Source of the DNA: Candidatus Uhrbacteria bacterium RIFCSPLOWO2_02_FULL_49_11
Lineage (GTDB): Bacteria > Patescibacteriota > Patescibacteriia > 2-02-FULL-49-11
Assembly: GCA_001791465.1 (NCBI GenBank)
Contig: MGER01000041.1
Coordinates: 196 to 8,647, forward strand
DNA length: 8,452 bases
Direction: 5' to 3'
The notes under the pieces were generated by a model that was not told where the DNA came from, did no database searches, and saw only the letters and a list, made by a program, of their open reading frames with translations. Position numbers and translations under genes: made by a program. Positions 1 through 6,586 of this stretch are shown piece after piece; the stretch's first letter is position 1, and each line of letters begins with the position of its first letter.

Positions 1-1
1 C

Positions 2-784
2 GAACGCCCAGACGGGATCCTTATTATTTCCGGCGTGGTCAAGAGCGGCCATAAAGTGCGGATCACGGTGGACGGCGTTGAGCGGATGACCAGCGCGTTG
101 TGGATACATGCATCAGGAGCCAGCGGTTTCACCGTCGCGATCCCTTCCCTTGCGCGCGGGGTTCACACCATCGTCGCATACGCAGTGCGCGAAGACGGGC
201 AGATAAGCGCGGCTTCTGATCCGGTTACTATAACCATGACAGGCATTGCTTCTGCACCTCGTGCATCAACCACGATCGCACCAAAACCGGAGGTGCCGAA
301 GAAAGAAACAATAATACGCATCGAACCCGAGCTGCCAGTGAGTCAGGCGCAACCCGCGCTTCCCGAGCCAGCGGTCGAGACGCCGAAGGCGGTACAAAAT
401 GAAAATGAAAACGCAGGGCGTGTCACCATTGTTCCTCCGGTGGTTATATCCGCAACGTCAGTCTCTGTGGAAGAATTGGCCTTGGCGCAGGCGTCGGCAG
501 CTACTGCAGACGCTTCGCGCACAGGTCTTCCGCTCTTTATAGTATTGGTGATGGCACTGATAATCGCGCTCGTATGGTATACAACCTCACGGCGCGAAGA
601 AGCGCAATTCCGAGAACCAGTGCATAATCCTTACATTGCTCCCCCCACCCCCTCGCCGTTGCCGCAGAAAATTTCTCCGTCGATTTCCGAATCGTCGCCC
701 CGCATGTCACCCCTTAACGAGGATGCGCCTCTTCCGCCGCCTCCTCCGCCCTCAGATTCCAGTTTGCCGTTTGATTACATGTAA
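2..784 (+). CDS. Partial single-pass membrane protein, Ig-like ectodomain and proline-rich tail (5' end outside window)
   Basis: The frame is open from the first complete codon at position 2, so the gene begins upstream of the window; the GTG at 35 is internal. Numbering from that GTG, residues 1-70 look like a bacterial Ig-like beta-sandwich (alternating hydrophobic strands, a GVHTIVAYAVREDG pattern typical of the last strands of such domains). A low-complexity Pro/Glu/Ala linker follows at about 73-162, then one transmembrane helix at about 164-182 (FIVLVMALIIALVWY). The RR after the helix and the C-terminal tail of about 65 residues, which contains a run of eight prolines, suggest a cytoplasmic tail and an exported N-terminus. 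Such proteins are common on the surface of Patescibacteria (general knowledge). Family and partner are not recognised. A strong terminator follows, so the gene ends its transcription unit. Confidence 0.75.
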   Translation, partial: ERPDGILIISGVVKSGHKVRITVDGVERMTSALWIHASGASGFTVAIPSLARGVHTIVAYAVREDGQISAASDPVTITMTGIASAPRASTTIAPKPEVPKKETIIRIEPELPVSQAQPALPEPAVETPKAVQNENENAGRVTIVPPVVISATSVSVEELALAQASAATADASRTGLPLFIVLVMALIIALVWYTTSRREEAQFREPVHNPYIAPPTPSPLPQKISPSISESSPRMSPLNEDAPLPPPPPPSDSSLPFDYM

Positions 785-804
785 GGTGTCATCTGTGTTG
801 AGCA

Positions 805-841
805 CCAATCCCGCCAAATTCAGAGGCGGGATTTGGTTTTT
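805..841 (+). terminator. Rho-independent terminator
   Basis: A GC-rich stem pairs 805-815 (CCAATCCCGCC) with 825-836 (GGCGGGATTTGG), with one bulged T and a loop of nine bases, and runs into five T residues (837-841). It lies 20 bases after the stop of the upstream membrane-protein gene and before the next promoter, so it separates the two transcription units. Confidence 0.85.
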
Positions 842-856
842 ATGCGCATACTGATC

Positions 857-885
857 TTGTCACCTTTTCTTCAAGGGTCTACACT
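857..885 (+). promoter_or_regulatory. Sigma70-type promoter of the secreted hydrolase gene, near-leaderless
   Basis: A -35 box TTGTCA (857-862) is followed, after 17 bases, by a -10 box TACACT (880-885). Transcription would begin at about 891-893, two to four bases before the ATG at 895, so the transcript would have almost no leader. No Shine-Dalgarno sequence is present before 895, which fits. The spacing and the terminator just upstream support the call. Confidence 0.6.
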
Positions 886-894
886 TACCAATAG

Positions 895-3800
895 ATGGCC
901 CGTCCTCTCAACAATTTAGGCGATAGGGTATCACAGACCATTTCCCCTGCGCCGGCTTTTGAGTCTTTACTCATCCGCCGGTTTTTGTTGCCTTTAAGCA
1001 TTCTCCTCTTTTTCGTATTTCTCTCACCCCCCGCGTCAGCCGCCTCATGTTTCCCCCTGCCTTCAGACGCCGCACACTGGTGGCGCGCCGAAGGCAGTGC
1101 GCAGGACAGCATAGGCCTAAATCCCGGCGCCCTGGAAGGAGGCACTGCTTACGCCGCCGGCATGGCAGGCCAGGGATTCAGCTTCGATGGCATTGACGAT
1201 CTTGTCGCGATACCCGCCGGCGGTTTCCCCACAGGCGCCAGCGACCGCACCCTGGAAGCCTGGGTCAAGATTGACGCCATGCCAGTCCTGGAAGCGTTCT
1301 TCGCCGGCTACGACAGTTTCGGCGCCTATGGTTCAACCTACCATCTCGGCGCCAACAGCCGGGGGCTTTTTTTCTCGTCCTGGGGACCTGACCTGTTTAG
1401 CCCATCTCCCCTCACTATGGGCCAATGGCACCACGTCGCCGTCACCAATGCCGGCAATCTGGTCACCCTCTACCTCGACGGCGTGCCTGTAAACAGCGGT
1501 TCGCTCCCGATCGACACCCCGCCTGCTAATTCCCAGTTTTTCATCGGCAAGGTAGGCGGGCAGTACGGCGATATCAGACGCCTGCAAGGCCAGGTGGACG
1601 AGGTTACGCTCTACGCTCGCGCCCTCACCTCAGAGGAGATCGCCGCCATCTATCAGGCCGGCGCGCAAGGCAAATGCGCTACAGAACCGCCGCCTGTCAA
1701 TCACCCTCCCGTCCTTTCATATTCGCAGGACACAGGTTACCTCACCGACGGCGTGAATCCGGAGAAAGGAACTGCCGATCTTACCCCGTTCGTATTTAAA
1801 GCAGTTTACACCGATCAGGACAACGACCCGCCGCCCTACGTGGCAATCTCTATAGACGACGGCACCGGAGCCATTCTCAATTTCCTACAACCTGACACTG
1901 CCGAAACCATACCTATTACCCTGCGCGATGGCAATTACACCAATGGAGAGCAATATACTCGCACCGATATATTTTCCAAAGGACACTACCAATACCACTT
2001 CGAATCCAGCGACGGCGAGGAGTCATCGCGATTACCCGCCACTGGCGAGCTCACGTTCCAAACCGGCTACTCCAACGTCGCGTTTCTGCACGGCATTGAA
2101 GGAAGCCGTCTTTATGTGGGCAATAATCAAATATGGCTTCCAAGCAGGGGCTCTGGTTTTGGTACGAGCGGAGAGGACGACATAGAAAAACTTGCTTTCA
2201 GTCCGCAAGGAACGAGTATATACGACGTGCATACAAAAGATGAAGATATAGTGAACACCGCGTTCTTGTTCGCGCACATATACCAGGGATTTTCCGCGTT
2301 CATGGATGGTCTGGAACATAGTAAGGTTATTAATGAATGGAAGCCCATTGCCTACGACTGGCGGCTTGACTATTTTGATCTCATCAAAAACGGAGCAAAA
2401 AGAAACAGCGAAGACATTTCCTACCTTGAGTCTCCGGGGAATGGAACGCCGTATGTGATAGATGAAATTCAAAAGCTCGCCGCATCTTCCGATACGGGGC
2501 GCGTAACGATCGTTACCCACTCAAACGGCGGATTGCTCGCAAAAACGTTACTGTCAGAATTACAGAAGGAAGACAACCCATACCATGGTCTGTTTTCAAA
2601 AATAGACAGACTTGTGATGGTTGCTCCTCCGCAACTCGGCACCCCAAAGGCGTATGTTTCCATGTTGCATGGCGCAGGTCATCCGTTTGAGTCGTTTTTG
2701 GGAGGGATTGCGGTTGGTTTCTTCTCAAATATAGACCAAGCGTGGCGCTATGCGGCTCGCAATATGCCGATGGCGTATGACCTTCTGCCGTCGCGTACAT
2801 ATGTCGAGCTCATGCGCGAGAATACGGATAACGCCCTGTTTGTATTCGATTCGTCACTCGACGGCTTGGCAAGCACCATACGCGCCAGATCGTTTGGGTA
2901 TGCGGGCGGTAACATAGAAACTGCGTATGATTATCGCAACGGCGAGACGGGAACGGTGACTCTCACAGAATACGATGACTACAAAGCGTTTCTTCTTGGC
3001 GCAGAGGGGCGTCCAGAGCCGAGGTATGAAGATATAAGACACCCAGTCAAACTTGAACGCGATCTCTTGGAAGGAACCAAGGGGGCAGAAAAAACGCATG
3101 CGCAGATAGATGCATGGTTGCCGCCCGATCTCGATAACAATGGCGAATACGACATCGAAGTCATACAGATTGCCGGATGGGGGAATCAGACGATACGTGG
3201 AATGAGATACGAGATTGACGATGACGCGTTCTTTGCCTGCACACCCAATGGATCGCTTTGCGACGAGTTTCCGGGAGTCATGGCGACCCCTCTCATGACA
3301 TCGAAAGGAGACGAGACGGTTGTGCTTCAAAGCGCAGCGCCAATGTCAGTGGAGACGTGGTATGTGAATTTGGCTAAATTAGATGAAGAAGGTGACGAAA
3401 AAAAAGAACATGCAACTATCATGACCGCAAGTCCTGTGATCAATCTTCTTAATAGCATTATCCGAGAGACGCCAAGGACGAACATTTTGTATACGTCTCA
3501 ATCAACTCCTTCCGGCGCACACATCACTCAACTTGAGATGCACTCACCGGTCGAAATGCACGTGTATGATGTTGAGGGTAATCATACTGGATATATCACT
3601 GACGCAGACGGCTTTACGTATTTTGAGGAAAGAATTCCAGGAAGTTCTATGCTTCGTTTCGGCGAAAGCGTATATATTTTTCTCAACGCTGATGAAACAT
3701 ACCGAGTAACGCTTGACGGGATTGGCAACGGCACCTTTACGCTCAAGGTGAAAGAAACGCTGGATGACGCACCGGTTGGAGAAATTGTCTATAAAGATAT

Positions 3801-4242
3801 CCCCGTCACTGAATTTTCAACCGGAGAGATAACTGTCGGATCAATCGTCAACACAAGCGGTCTTTCGGTTGATTACGAAGGTGACGGAAAAACCGATTTT
3901 GAGCTTGAGACAGGAGTGAATGCAGACATTACCGCCCTTGAATATCTTGCCATGCTTGATACGGCGGTAAAAGGGATGGACATGAAGCTTCCTGCGAAAA
4001 TTACTCTTCAGGCGCATATCAAGACTGTGCGACAGCTTCTGCAAGTAAACCTTCAAACGAAAAATAAGAAGGGCAAGGGGCGGGGAATGGCTGAAAAAAA
4101 GATCAACGAGCAAATACTGAAGATACTGGATCAGATGGAAAACACTACGCAAAAGTTCGTTAAACAGAACTTGATTGTTGTCGAAGACCAGCGAATCATC
4201 CTCCGTCTTTCTGGCAACATAAAAGAAAAATTGATACAATAA
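895..4242 (+). CDS. Secreted multidomain LCAT-family lipase/acyltransferase-like protein with LamG domain
   Basis: This 1115-residue exported protein appears to be a surface or secreted esterase/lipase. In order: a long n-region (1-29), a hydrophobic signal segment (30-45) with an AxA cleavage site at 47-49 (ASA); a LamG/concanavalin-A-like domain (about 58-260: TLEAWVKI, QWHHVAVT, LYLDG, QGQVDEVTLYARALTSEE); an Ig/PKD-like domain (about 268-390); then an alpha/beta-hydrolase (about 394-860). The hydrolase shows HG at 399-400 (oxyanion-hole strand), YDWR at 487-490 (an LCAT-family hallmark), a nucleophile elbow THSNGG with Ser543, LGTPKA (581-586), LLPS (630-633), GDETV with Asp806, and EHATIM with His839. 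A possible Ca-binding DxDxNGxYD loop lies at 745-753. Residues 861-1010 look beta-rich; 1011-1115 are helical and charged. LCAT-family proteins are usually about 400-450 residues, so this is a large fusion. Substrate unknown; binding of glycan or protein by LamG is inferred. The THSxG elbow lacks the usual first Gly. The 5' third is clearly more GC-rich than the rest. Confidence 0.85.
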   Translation: MARPLNNLGDRVSQTISPAPAFESLLIRRFLLPLSILLFFVFLSPPASAASCFPLPSDAAHWWRAEGSAQDSIGLNPGALEGGTAYAAGMAGQGFSFDGIDDLVAIPAGGFPTGASDRTLEAWVKIDAMPVLEAFFAGYDSFGAYGSTYHLGANSRGLFFSSWGPDLFSPSPLTMGQWHHVAVTNAGNLVTLYLDGVPVNSGSLPIDTPPANSQFFIGKVGGQYGDIRRLQGQVDEVTLYARALTSEEIAAIYQAGAQGKCATEPPPVNHPPVLSYSQDTGYLTDGVNPEKGTADLTPFVFKAVYTDQDNDPPPYVAISIDDGTGAILNFLQPDTAETIPITLRDGNYTNGEQYTRTDIFSKGHYQYHFESSDGEESSRLPATGELTFQTGYSNVAFLHGIEGSRLYVGNNQIWLPSRGSGFGTSGEDDIEKLAFSPQGTSIYDVHTKDEDIVNTAFLFAHIYQGFSAFMDGLEHSKVINEWKPIAYDWRLDYFDLIKNGAKRNSEDISYLESPGNGTPYVIDEIQKLAASSDTGRVTIVTHSNGGLLAKTLLSELQKEDNPYHGLFSKIDRLVMVAPPQLGTPKAYVSMLHGAGHPFESFLGGIAVGFFSNIDQAWRYAARNMPMAYDLLPSRTYVELMRENTDNALFVFDSSLDGLASTIRARSFGYAGGNIETAYDYRNGETGTVTLTEYDDYKAFLLGAEGRPEPRYEDIRHPVKLERDLLEGTKGAEKTHAQIDAWLPPDLDNNGEYDIEVIQIAGWGNQTIRGMRYEIDDDAFFACTPNGSLCDEFPGVMATPLMTSKGDETVVLQSAAPMSVETWYVNLAKLDEEGDEKKEHATIMTASPVINLLNSIIRETPRTNILYTSQSTPSGAHITQLEMHSPVEMHVYDVEGNHTGYITDADGFTYFEERIPGSSMLRFGESVYIFLNADETYRVTLDGIGNGTFTLKVKETLDDAPVGEIVYKDIPVTEFSTGEITVGSIVNTSGLSVDYEGDGKTDFELETGVNADITALEYLAMLDTAVKGMDMKLPAKITLQAHIKTVRQLLQVNLQTKNKKGKGRGMAEKKINEQILKILDQMENTTQKFVKQNLIVVEDQRIILRLSGNIKEKLIQ
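4211..4240 (+). promoter_or_regulatory. Extended -10 promoter giving a leaderless mRNA for the 164-residue membrane protein
   Basis: TG (4232-4233) plus TACAAT (4235-4240) forms an extended -10 element, with a weak -35-like CTGGCA (4211-4216) 18 bases upstream. The -10 box overlaps the stop codon of the hydrolase gene. Only six bases separate it from the ATG at 4247, so transcription should begin at or beside the A of the start codon. The downstream gene may therefore be transcribed on its own as well as by read-through. Confidence 0.55.
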
Positions 4243-4246
4243 CGGT

Positions 4247-4741
4247 ATGCAGACAAGTCTATCGGTTCACAGAAAAAAGCTTTTAACCATCACGCTTCTT
4301 GCTCTAATAGGGGTTGGTCTTGCCTTTGTTTCTTGGAACGTTATGGGAAAAAGTCAATGCCCAACCTTGGGCGTAAATGATTTGCCTACACCCAGCTATA
4401 TTAAATGCACTGACCTTTACCATGACTCGTTGTATGCCCCCATGATATATGGCTTTTTCCTTAAATCCATCATTCTTTCCTCTCTTATTCTTCTCCTTTT
4501 CTCCGCACGAGTCTACAAAGCGTGGCGATGGTTCGCTCTTATCGCCATCCCCTTCATGCTGATCGGCATTATCTTCCCCATCCACGAGCCCGGCGGCCAG
4601 TTCTTCGGCAAAAAAGAGACAAGCGACGCGTTTGGATATTTCTTTCTTGGAGTAACCATACTCATTGTAATTATCGTAACCGGCATTGATTGGTTTAAGA
4701 AACGAGGAAGTTCTCGCAAAGAAACTTCTCAAAAAAAATAA
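4247..4741 (+). CDS. Small four-helix membrane protein, function unknown
   Basis: The 164-residue product has four predicted transmembrane segments at about 12-30, 66-86, 94-111 and 128-148. Positive residues (HRKK at 8-11, R88 to R94, KKR at 151-153) place both termini and the middle loop in the cytoplasm. The first external loop (31-65) carries two cysteines, C38 and C54, that could form a disulfide. No catalytic motif or known family is recognised. It starts four bases after the hydrolase stop, but with its own -10 box and no Shine-Dalgarno. A terminator follows. The topology and the last loop plus helix (GKKETSDAFGYFFLG) loosely resemble the 138-residue protein further on, so the two may be distant relatives. 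The coding call rests on length, hydrophobic pattern and flanking signals. Confidence 0.75.
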   Translation: MQTSLSVHRKKLLTITLLALIGVGLAFVSWNVMGKSQCPTLGVNDLPTPSYIKCTDLYHDSLYAPMIYGFFLKSIILSSLILLLFSARVYKAWRWFALIAIPFMLIGIIFPIHEPGGQFFGKKETSDAFGYFFLGVTILIVIIVTGIDWFKKRGSSRKETSQKK

Positions 4742-4776
4742 TTCTGTAACAACCGCTGATTCAACCATCCACTTTC

Positions 4777-4803
4777 ACCCCTTCTCGCGGGGTTTTCTTT
4801 TTC
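4777..4803 (+). terminator. Probable Rho-independent terminator
   Basis: ACCCC (4777-4781) pairs with GGGGT (4789-4793) around a seven-base loop, followed by TTTCTTTTT. The stem is short but all its inner pairs are G-C, and it lies 36 bases after the stop of the 164-residue membrane protein. Confidence 0.6.
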
Positions 4804-5010
4804 CCTTGACGTTTTCCCGCGTCTGATATGCTTTCCGCATAGAACCCCGCCTGAACTGTCAGAAATACGGGAAACATAAATCTCCGACAGCTATTACTAC
4901 AAAATGAGACTGTAGAAGAATAGAAAACAGGGTGGCTCTTTTACGACTTTTGAAATTTTTAAGGCTTAATAAGAGGATTTAAACGATTCATTCTCCTGAA
5001 AAAGTGTTTT
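4804..5010. other. Non-coding stretch with an orphan promoter-like element
   Basis: No credible gene is seen on either strand between the terminator and the next promoter; the few ATG codons run into stops within 20 codons. The only structured signal is TTGACG (4806-4811) followed after 15 bases by an extended -10-like TGATATGCT (4824-4832). The spacer is shorter than the usual 16-18, and nothing recognisable follows. Confidence 0.5.
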
Positions 5011-5026
5011 TAGAACCATTGTTCTA
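5011..5026. promoter_or_regulatory. Perfect inverted repeat, candidate LexA-type operator
   Basis: TAGAAC (5011-5016), a CATT spacer and GTTCTA (5021-5026) form a perfect 6-base inverted repeat. Its core GAAC-N4-GTTC matches the core of the LexA box known from Firmicutes and Actinobacteria. The right arm overlaps the presumed -10 box TACACT (5025-5030), which is where a repressor would act. The spacer bases do not match the full RNRY consensus, and no lexA gene is in the window, so the regulator is inferred only. Confidence 0.4.
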
Positions 5027-5030
5027 CACT
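5025..5030 (+). promoter_or_regulatory. -10 box of the 138-residue membrane protein gene
   Basis: TACACT lies ten bases before the ATG at 5041, almost the same geometry as before the hydrolase gene, where the identical octamer TCTACACT is found (878-885 and 5023-5030). No convincing -35 box is seen. A second candidate, CATAAT (5033-5038), is too close to the ATG to serve this start. Confidence 0.45.
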
Positions 5031-5040
5031 CTCATAATGT

Positions 5041-5457
5041 ATGAGTCACAAGAAGAACATCCGCGTTTTAATTATCACCTCCGTAATTGGGGTTGTTTTA
5101 GGTATTATAATTGAAGATTGGTTAAATGCGGCAGGTATATTCCTTGAATTTTTTTCATTTGTTTCCCTTGTTATTTTCATCATATTGCATTTTCTCCCCG
5201 AGGCCGTCCTTGCTTCGTGGATCGAGTTTGCCAGGATTTATTTGCCAATCTCCATTATATTAACACTAATTTCTCCATCAAACCGGCAGTGCGGCTTGGG
5301 TGTGGTGTGTTTGGGAACTGACAAGGAAGACGCGATAATGTCGCTAGGGGCACTCTTCTTAATAATCAGCATTTTCCTCATCATCCGCACTCATCGCCGT
5401 CTGAAGCGGCAAACGAAGACCACGCCTTTTCCCATCGGCGACCAGAAGCCAGTTTGA
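5041..5457 (+). CDS. Small four-helix membrane protein, function unknown
   Basis: The 138-residue product has predicted transmembrane segments at about 8-24, 33-51, 62-78 and 99-116. Lysines and arginines at 4-8 and 117-126 put both ends in the cytoplasm. The last external loop (79-98) carries two cysteines, C84 and C90, six residues apart. The gene stands alone between a promoter with an operator-like palindrome and a strong terminator, so it is a single-gene transcription unit. The family is not recognised. The loop and fourth helix (GTDKEDAIMSLGALFLIIS) resemble the same part of the 164-residue protein upstream. If the LexA-like site is real, it would be a damage-inducible membrane protein; this is speculation. 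Confidence 0.72.
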   Translation: MSHKKNIRVLIITSVIGVVLGIIIEDWLNAAGIFLEFFSFVSLVIFIILHFLPEAVLASWIEFARIYLPISIILTLISPSNRQCGLGVVCLGTDKEDAIMSLGALFLIISIFLIIRTHRRLKRQTKTTPFPIGDQKPV

Positions 5458-5517
5458 ACTATCTATCCGGCTATATTCCGGGAATGTATACAATGGTCTG
5501 GATTCTGTAGTTACTCT

Positions 5518-5550
5518 AAACCCGCATCTACCTGGTTAATGCGGGTTTTT
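5518..5550 (+). terminator. Strong Rho-independent terminator
   Basis: AAACCCGCAT (5518-5527) pairs perfectly over ten bases with ATGCGGGTTT (5539-5548) around an eleven-base loop, and the T run extends to 5550. It closes the transcription unit of the 138-residue membrane protein and insulates the restriction-modification operon downstream. Confidence 0.9.
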
Positions 5551-5594
5551 AGTTAGTCGTTTTTCTTGTCACACCGTTTATCATTGTTTTATAT

Positions 5595-5608
5595 GCTAAC
5601 TATAGTAT
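5595..5608 (-). promoter_or_regulatory. Candidate C-box, left operator of the C-R promoter
   Basis: Read on the minus strand, this is ATACTATAGTTAGC, one of three copies of the motif RTAYTAWAGTTAKC in the window. Its core ACTATAGT is a perfect palindrome. It lies upstream of the -35 region of the controller gene, inverted relative to the right operator three bases away. This is where controller proteins of Type II systems bind to activate their own promoter (family knowledge; binding here is inferred). Confidence 0.65.
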
Positions 5609-5611
5609 GTA

Positions 5612-5625
5612 GTATTAAAGTTAGC
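5612..5625 (+). promoter_or_regulatory. Candidate C-box, right operator overlapping the -35 region
   Basis: GTATTAAAGTTAGC matches the left operator at 11 of 14 positions and the M-gene operator at 11 of 14. It covers the place where a -35 box would lie (about 5610-5615), and no consensus -35 is present, which fits an activator-dependent promoter. Its core ATTAAAGT is an imperfect palindrome, so it may be the weaker site, occupied last for self-repression, as in other controller systems. Confidence 0.62.
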
Positions 5626-5632
5626 GATTGTT

Positions 5633-5638
5633 TATACT
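5633..5638 (+). promoter_or_regulatory. -10 box of the controller/endonuclease operon
   Basis: TATACT lies 13 bases before the ATG at 5652, so the transcript would have a leader of about six or seven bases and no Shine-Dalgarno. The -35 position holds no good match and is occupied by the right candidate C-box. Confidence 0.6.
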
Positions 5639-5651
5639 GCCATTATCAACT

Positions 5652-5867
5652 ATGAAAAAGGAAATCCTGATTAAGTTTGGTAAAAGAGTCCGACAAGAAC
5701 GGTCCAGGTTAGGTTTGTCTCAGGAAGAGCTCGCCTCTCGCGCGGAGGTGCATCGTACTTATATCGGTATGATTGAACGAGCGGAGAAGAACATAACTTT
5801 GGAAAATATAGAAAAACTTGCCCGCGCACTGGGCTTGAAAATTCACGAACTGACCAAAGAACTATGA
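5652..5867 (+). CDS. Xre-family controller (C) protein of a restriction-modification system
   Basis: This 71-residue protein is one compact helix-turn-helix domain. Helix 2 is SQEELASRAEV (23-33) and the recognition helix is about HRTYIGMIERAEKN (34-47), followed by LENIEKLARALG, all typical of HTH_3/Xre proteins and of restriction controller proteins (usually about 75-100 residues). A frame extension to a TTG at 5628 would add eight residues, but that TTG lies upstream of the -10 box, so the ATG at 5652 is chosen. The stop overlaps the next start (ATGA, 5864-5867), coupling it to the HNH endonuclease. Its likely job is to time endonuclease expression by binding the C-box motifs at 5595-5625, and to damp the methyltransferase through the copy at 7434-7447. 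The function is inferred from family, context and operators. Confidence 0.82.
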   Translation: MKKEILIKFGKRVRQERSRLGLSQEELASRAEVHRTYIGMIERAEKNITLENIEKLARALGLKIHELTKEL

Positions 5868-6586
5868 AACCGAAGATTAAAATTGATCCAAAAATTCGTA
5901 GAGTTGCGAAAAAAGTTAAGAGCAAACGCGCTCGCGCAGTGATTGACTTCATTTTGAAACACGGTGTTGTTACTACAGAGGATTTGGAAAAGACGGGATA
6001 TATCCATCCACCGCGAGCAGTAAGGGATGTACGCGAGAATGGTATCCCAATTGAGACAATCAGGGTAAAAGGCGTGAATGGGAAATCGATAGCTGCTTAC
6101 AAGTTTGGCGACTCGTCGAAAATTCAAGAGTTTAAATTGGGCGGGAGAAGCATCTTTTCAAAAGAGTTTAAGGCGACACTCATGAAGAAACAGGTGGGAA
6201 GGTGTGCTATCTGCAACGAGCGTTATGACGACAAATTTTTACAAATTGACCATAGGATACCTTACGAATTCATGGGAGATAATAGAGCACTTAAGCCCAA
6301 TGATTTCATGTTGCTTTGCGCTGAATGTAATAGGAAGAAAGATCGCGCAACGGAAACTGGTTGTAAAAATTCCTGTTTTAAAAGCGGTGATCCTAAAATT
6401 ATCAAGTCGTGTTTTTGGGCATCACCGGAAAACTACTCACACATTTGCATGGAGCCTATTCGTCGTGCTGAGATTGTCTGGAAAGGAGAAGAGGTAAAAG
6501 ATTATGATCTTCTTGAAAAGAAAGCACAAGCAACTAAAGAGTTTTTGCCAGAATATATCAAACGAAGACTAAAGGTTGAGCTATAG
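5864..6586 (+). CDS. HNH-type Type II restriction endonuclease
   Basis: The 240-residue protein has a basic N-terminal part (1-82) with a winged-helix look (VTTEDLEKTGYIHPPRAVRDVRENGIPIET, 36-65), probably helping DNA recognition. It is followed by an HNH nuclease domain: C114-x2-C117, the catalytic pair D129-H130 with P133, then C152-x2-C155-N156 and K159. The two CxxC pairs would hold a structural zinc. Four more cysteines (C167, C171, C183, C195) may form a second metal site. It is presumed to cut unmethylated DNA at the sequence protected by the convergent adenine methyltransferase; the target is unknown. It starts within the ATGA overlap of the controller gene and shares 29 bases at its 3' end with the methyltransferase gene. 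The domain call is strong; the restriction role rests on the C-R-M context. Confidence 0.85.
   Translation: MKPKIKIDPKIRRVAKKVKSKRARAVIDFILKHGVVTTEDLEKTGYIHPPRAVRDVRENGIPIETIRVKGVNGKSIAAYKFGDSSKIQEFKLGGRSIFSKEFKATLMKKQVGRCAICNERYDDKFLQIDHRIPYEFMGDNRALKPNDFMLLCAECNRKKDRATETGCKNSCFKSGDPKIIKSCFWASPENYSHICMEPIRRAEIVWKGEEVKDYDLLEKKAQATKEFLPEYIKRRLKVEL

Noticed and set aside
35..37. GTG at 35 as the start of the first membrane protein
   Set aside because: The frame is open back to position 2 with Ig-like residues continuing upstream, so the GTG is most likely internal to a gene that starts outside the window.
2032..2520. 162-residue minus-strand reading frame opposite the hydrolase gene
   Set aside because: It is antisense to a domain with clear homology features (YDWR region), has no promoter or recognisable domain, and is best explained as a shadow frame.
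4856..4890. CTGTC/GACAG hairpin in the intergenic region
   Set aside because: Only five pairs closing a 25-base loop, with no T tail and no conserved inner stem; expected by chance.
5489..5510. TACAAT followed by a five-codon ATG frame before the terminator at 5518
   Set aside because: No -35 box, and the frame is too short to judge; it could also be a tiny RNA, but nothing beyond the hexamer supports it.
5628..5651. Eight-residue N-terminal extension of the controller protein from a TTG
   Set aside because: The TTG lies upstream of the -10 box TATACT (5633-5638), and the extension does not fit the Xre fold; the ATG at 5652 is preferred.
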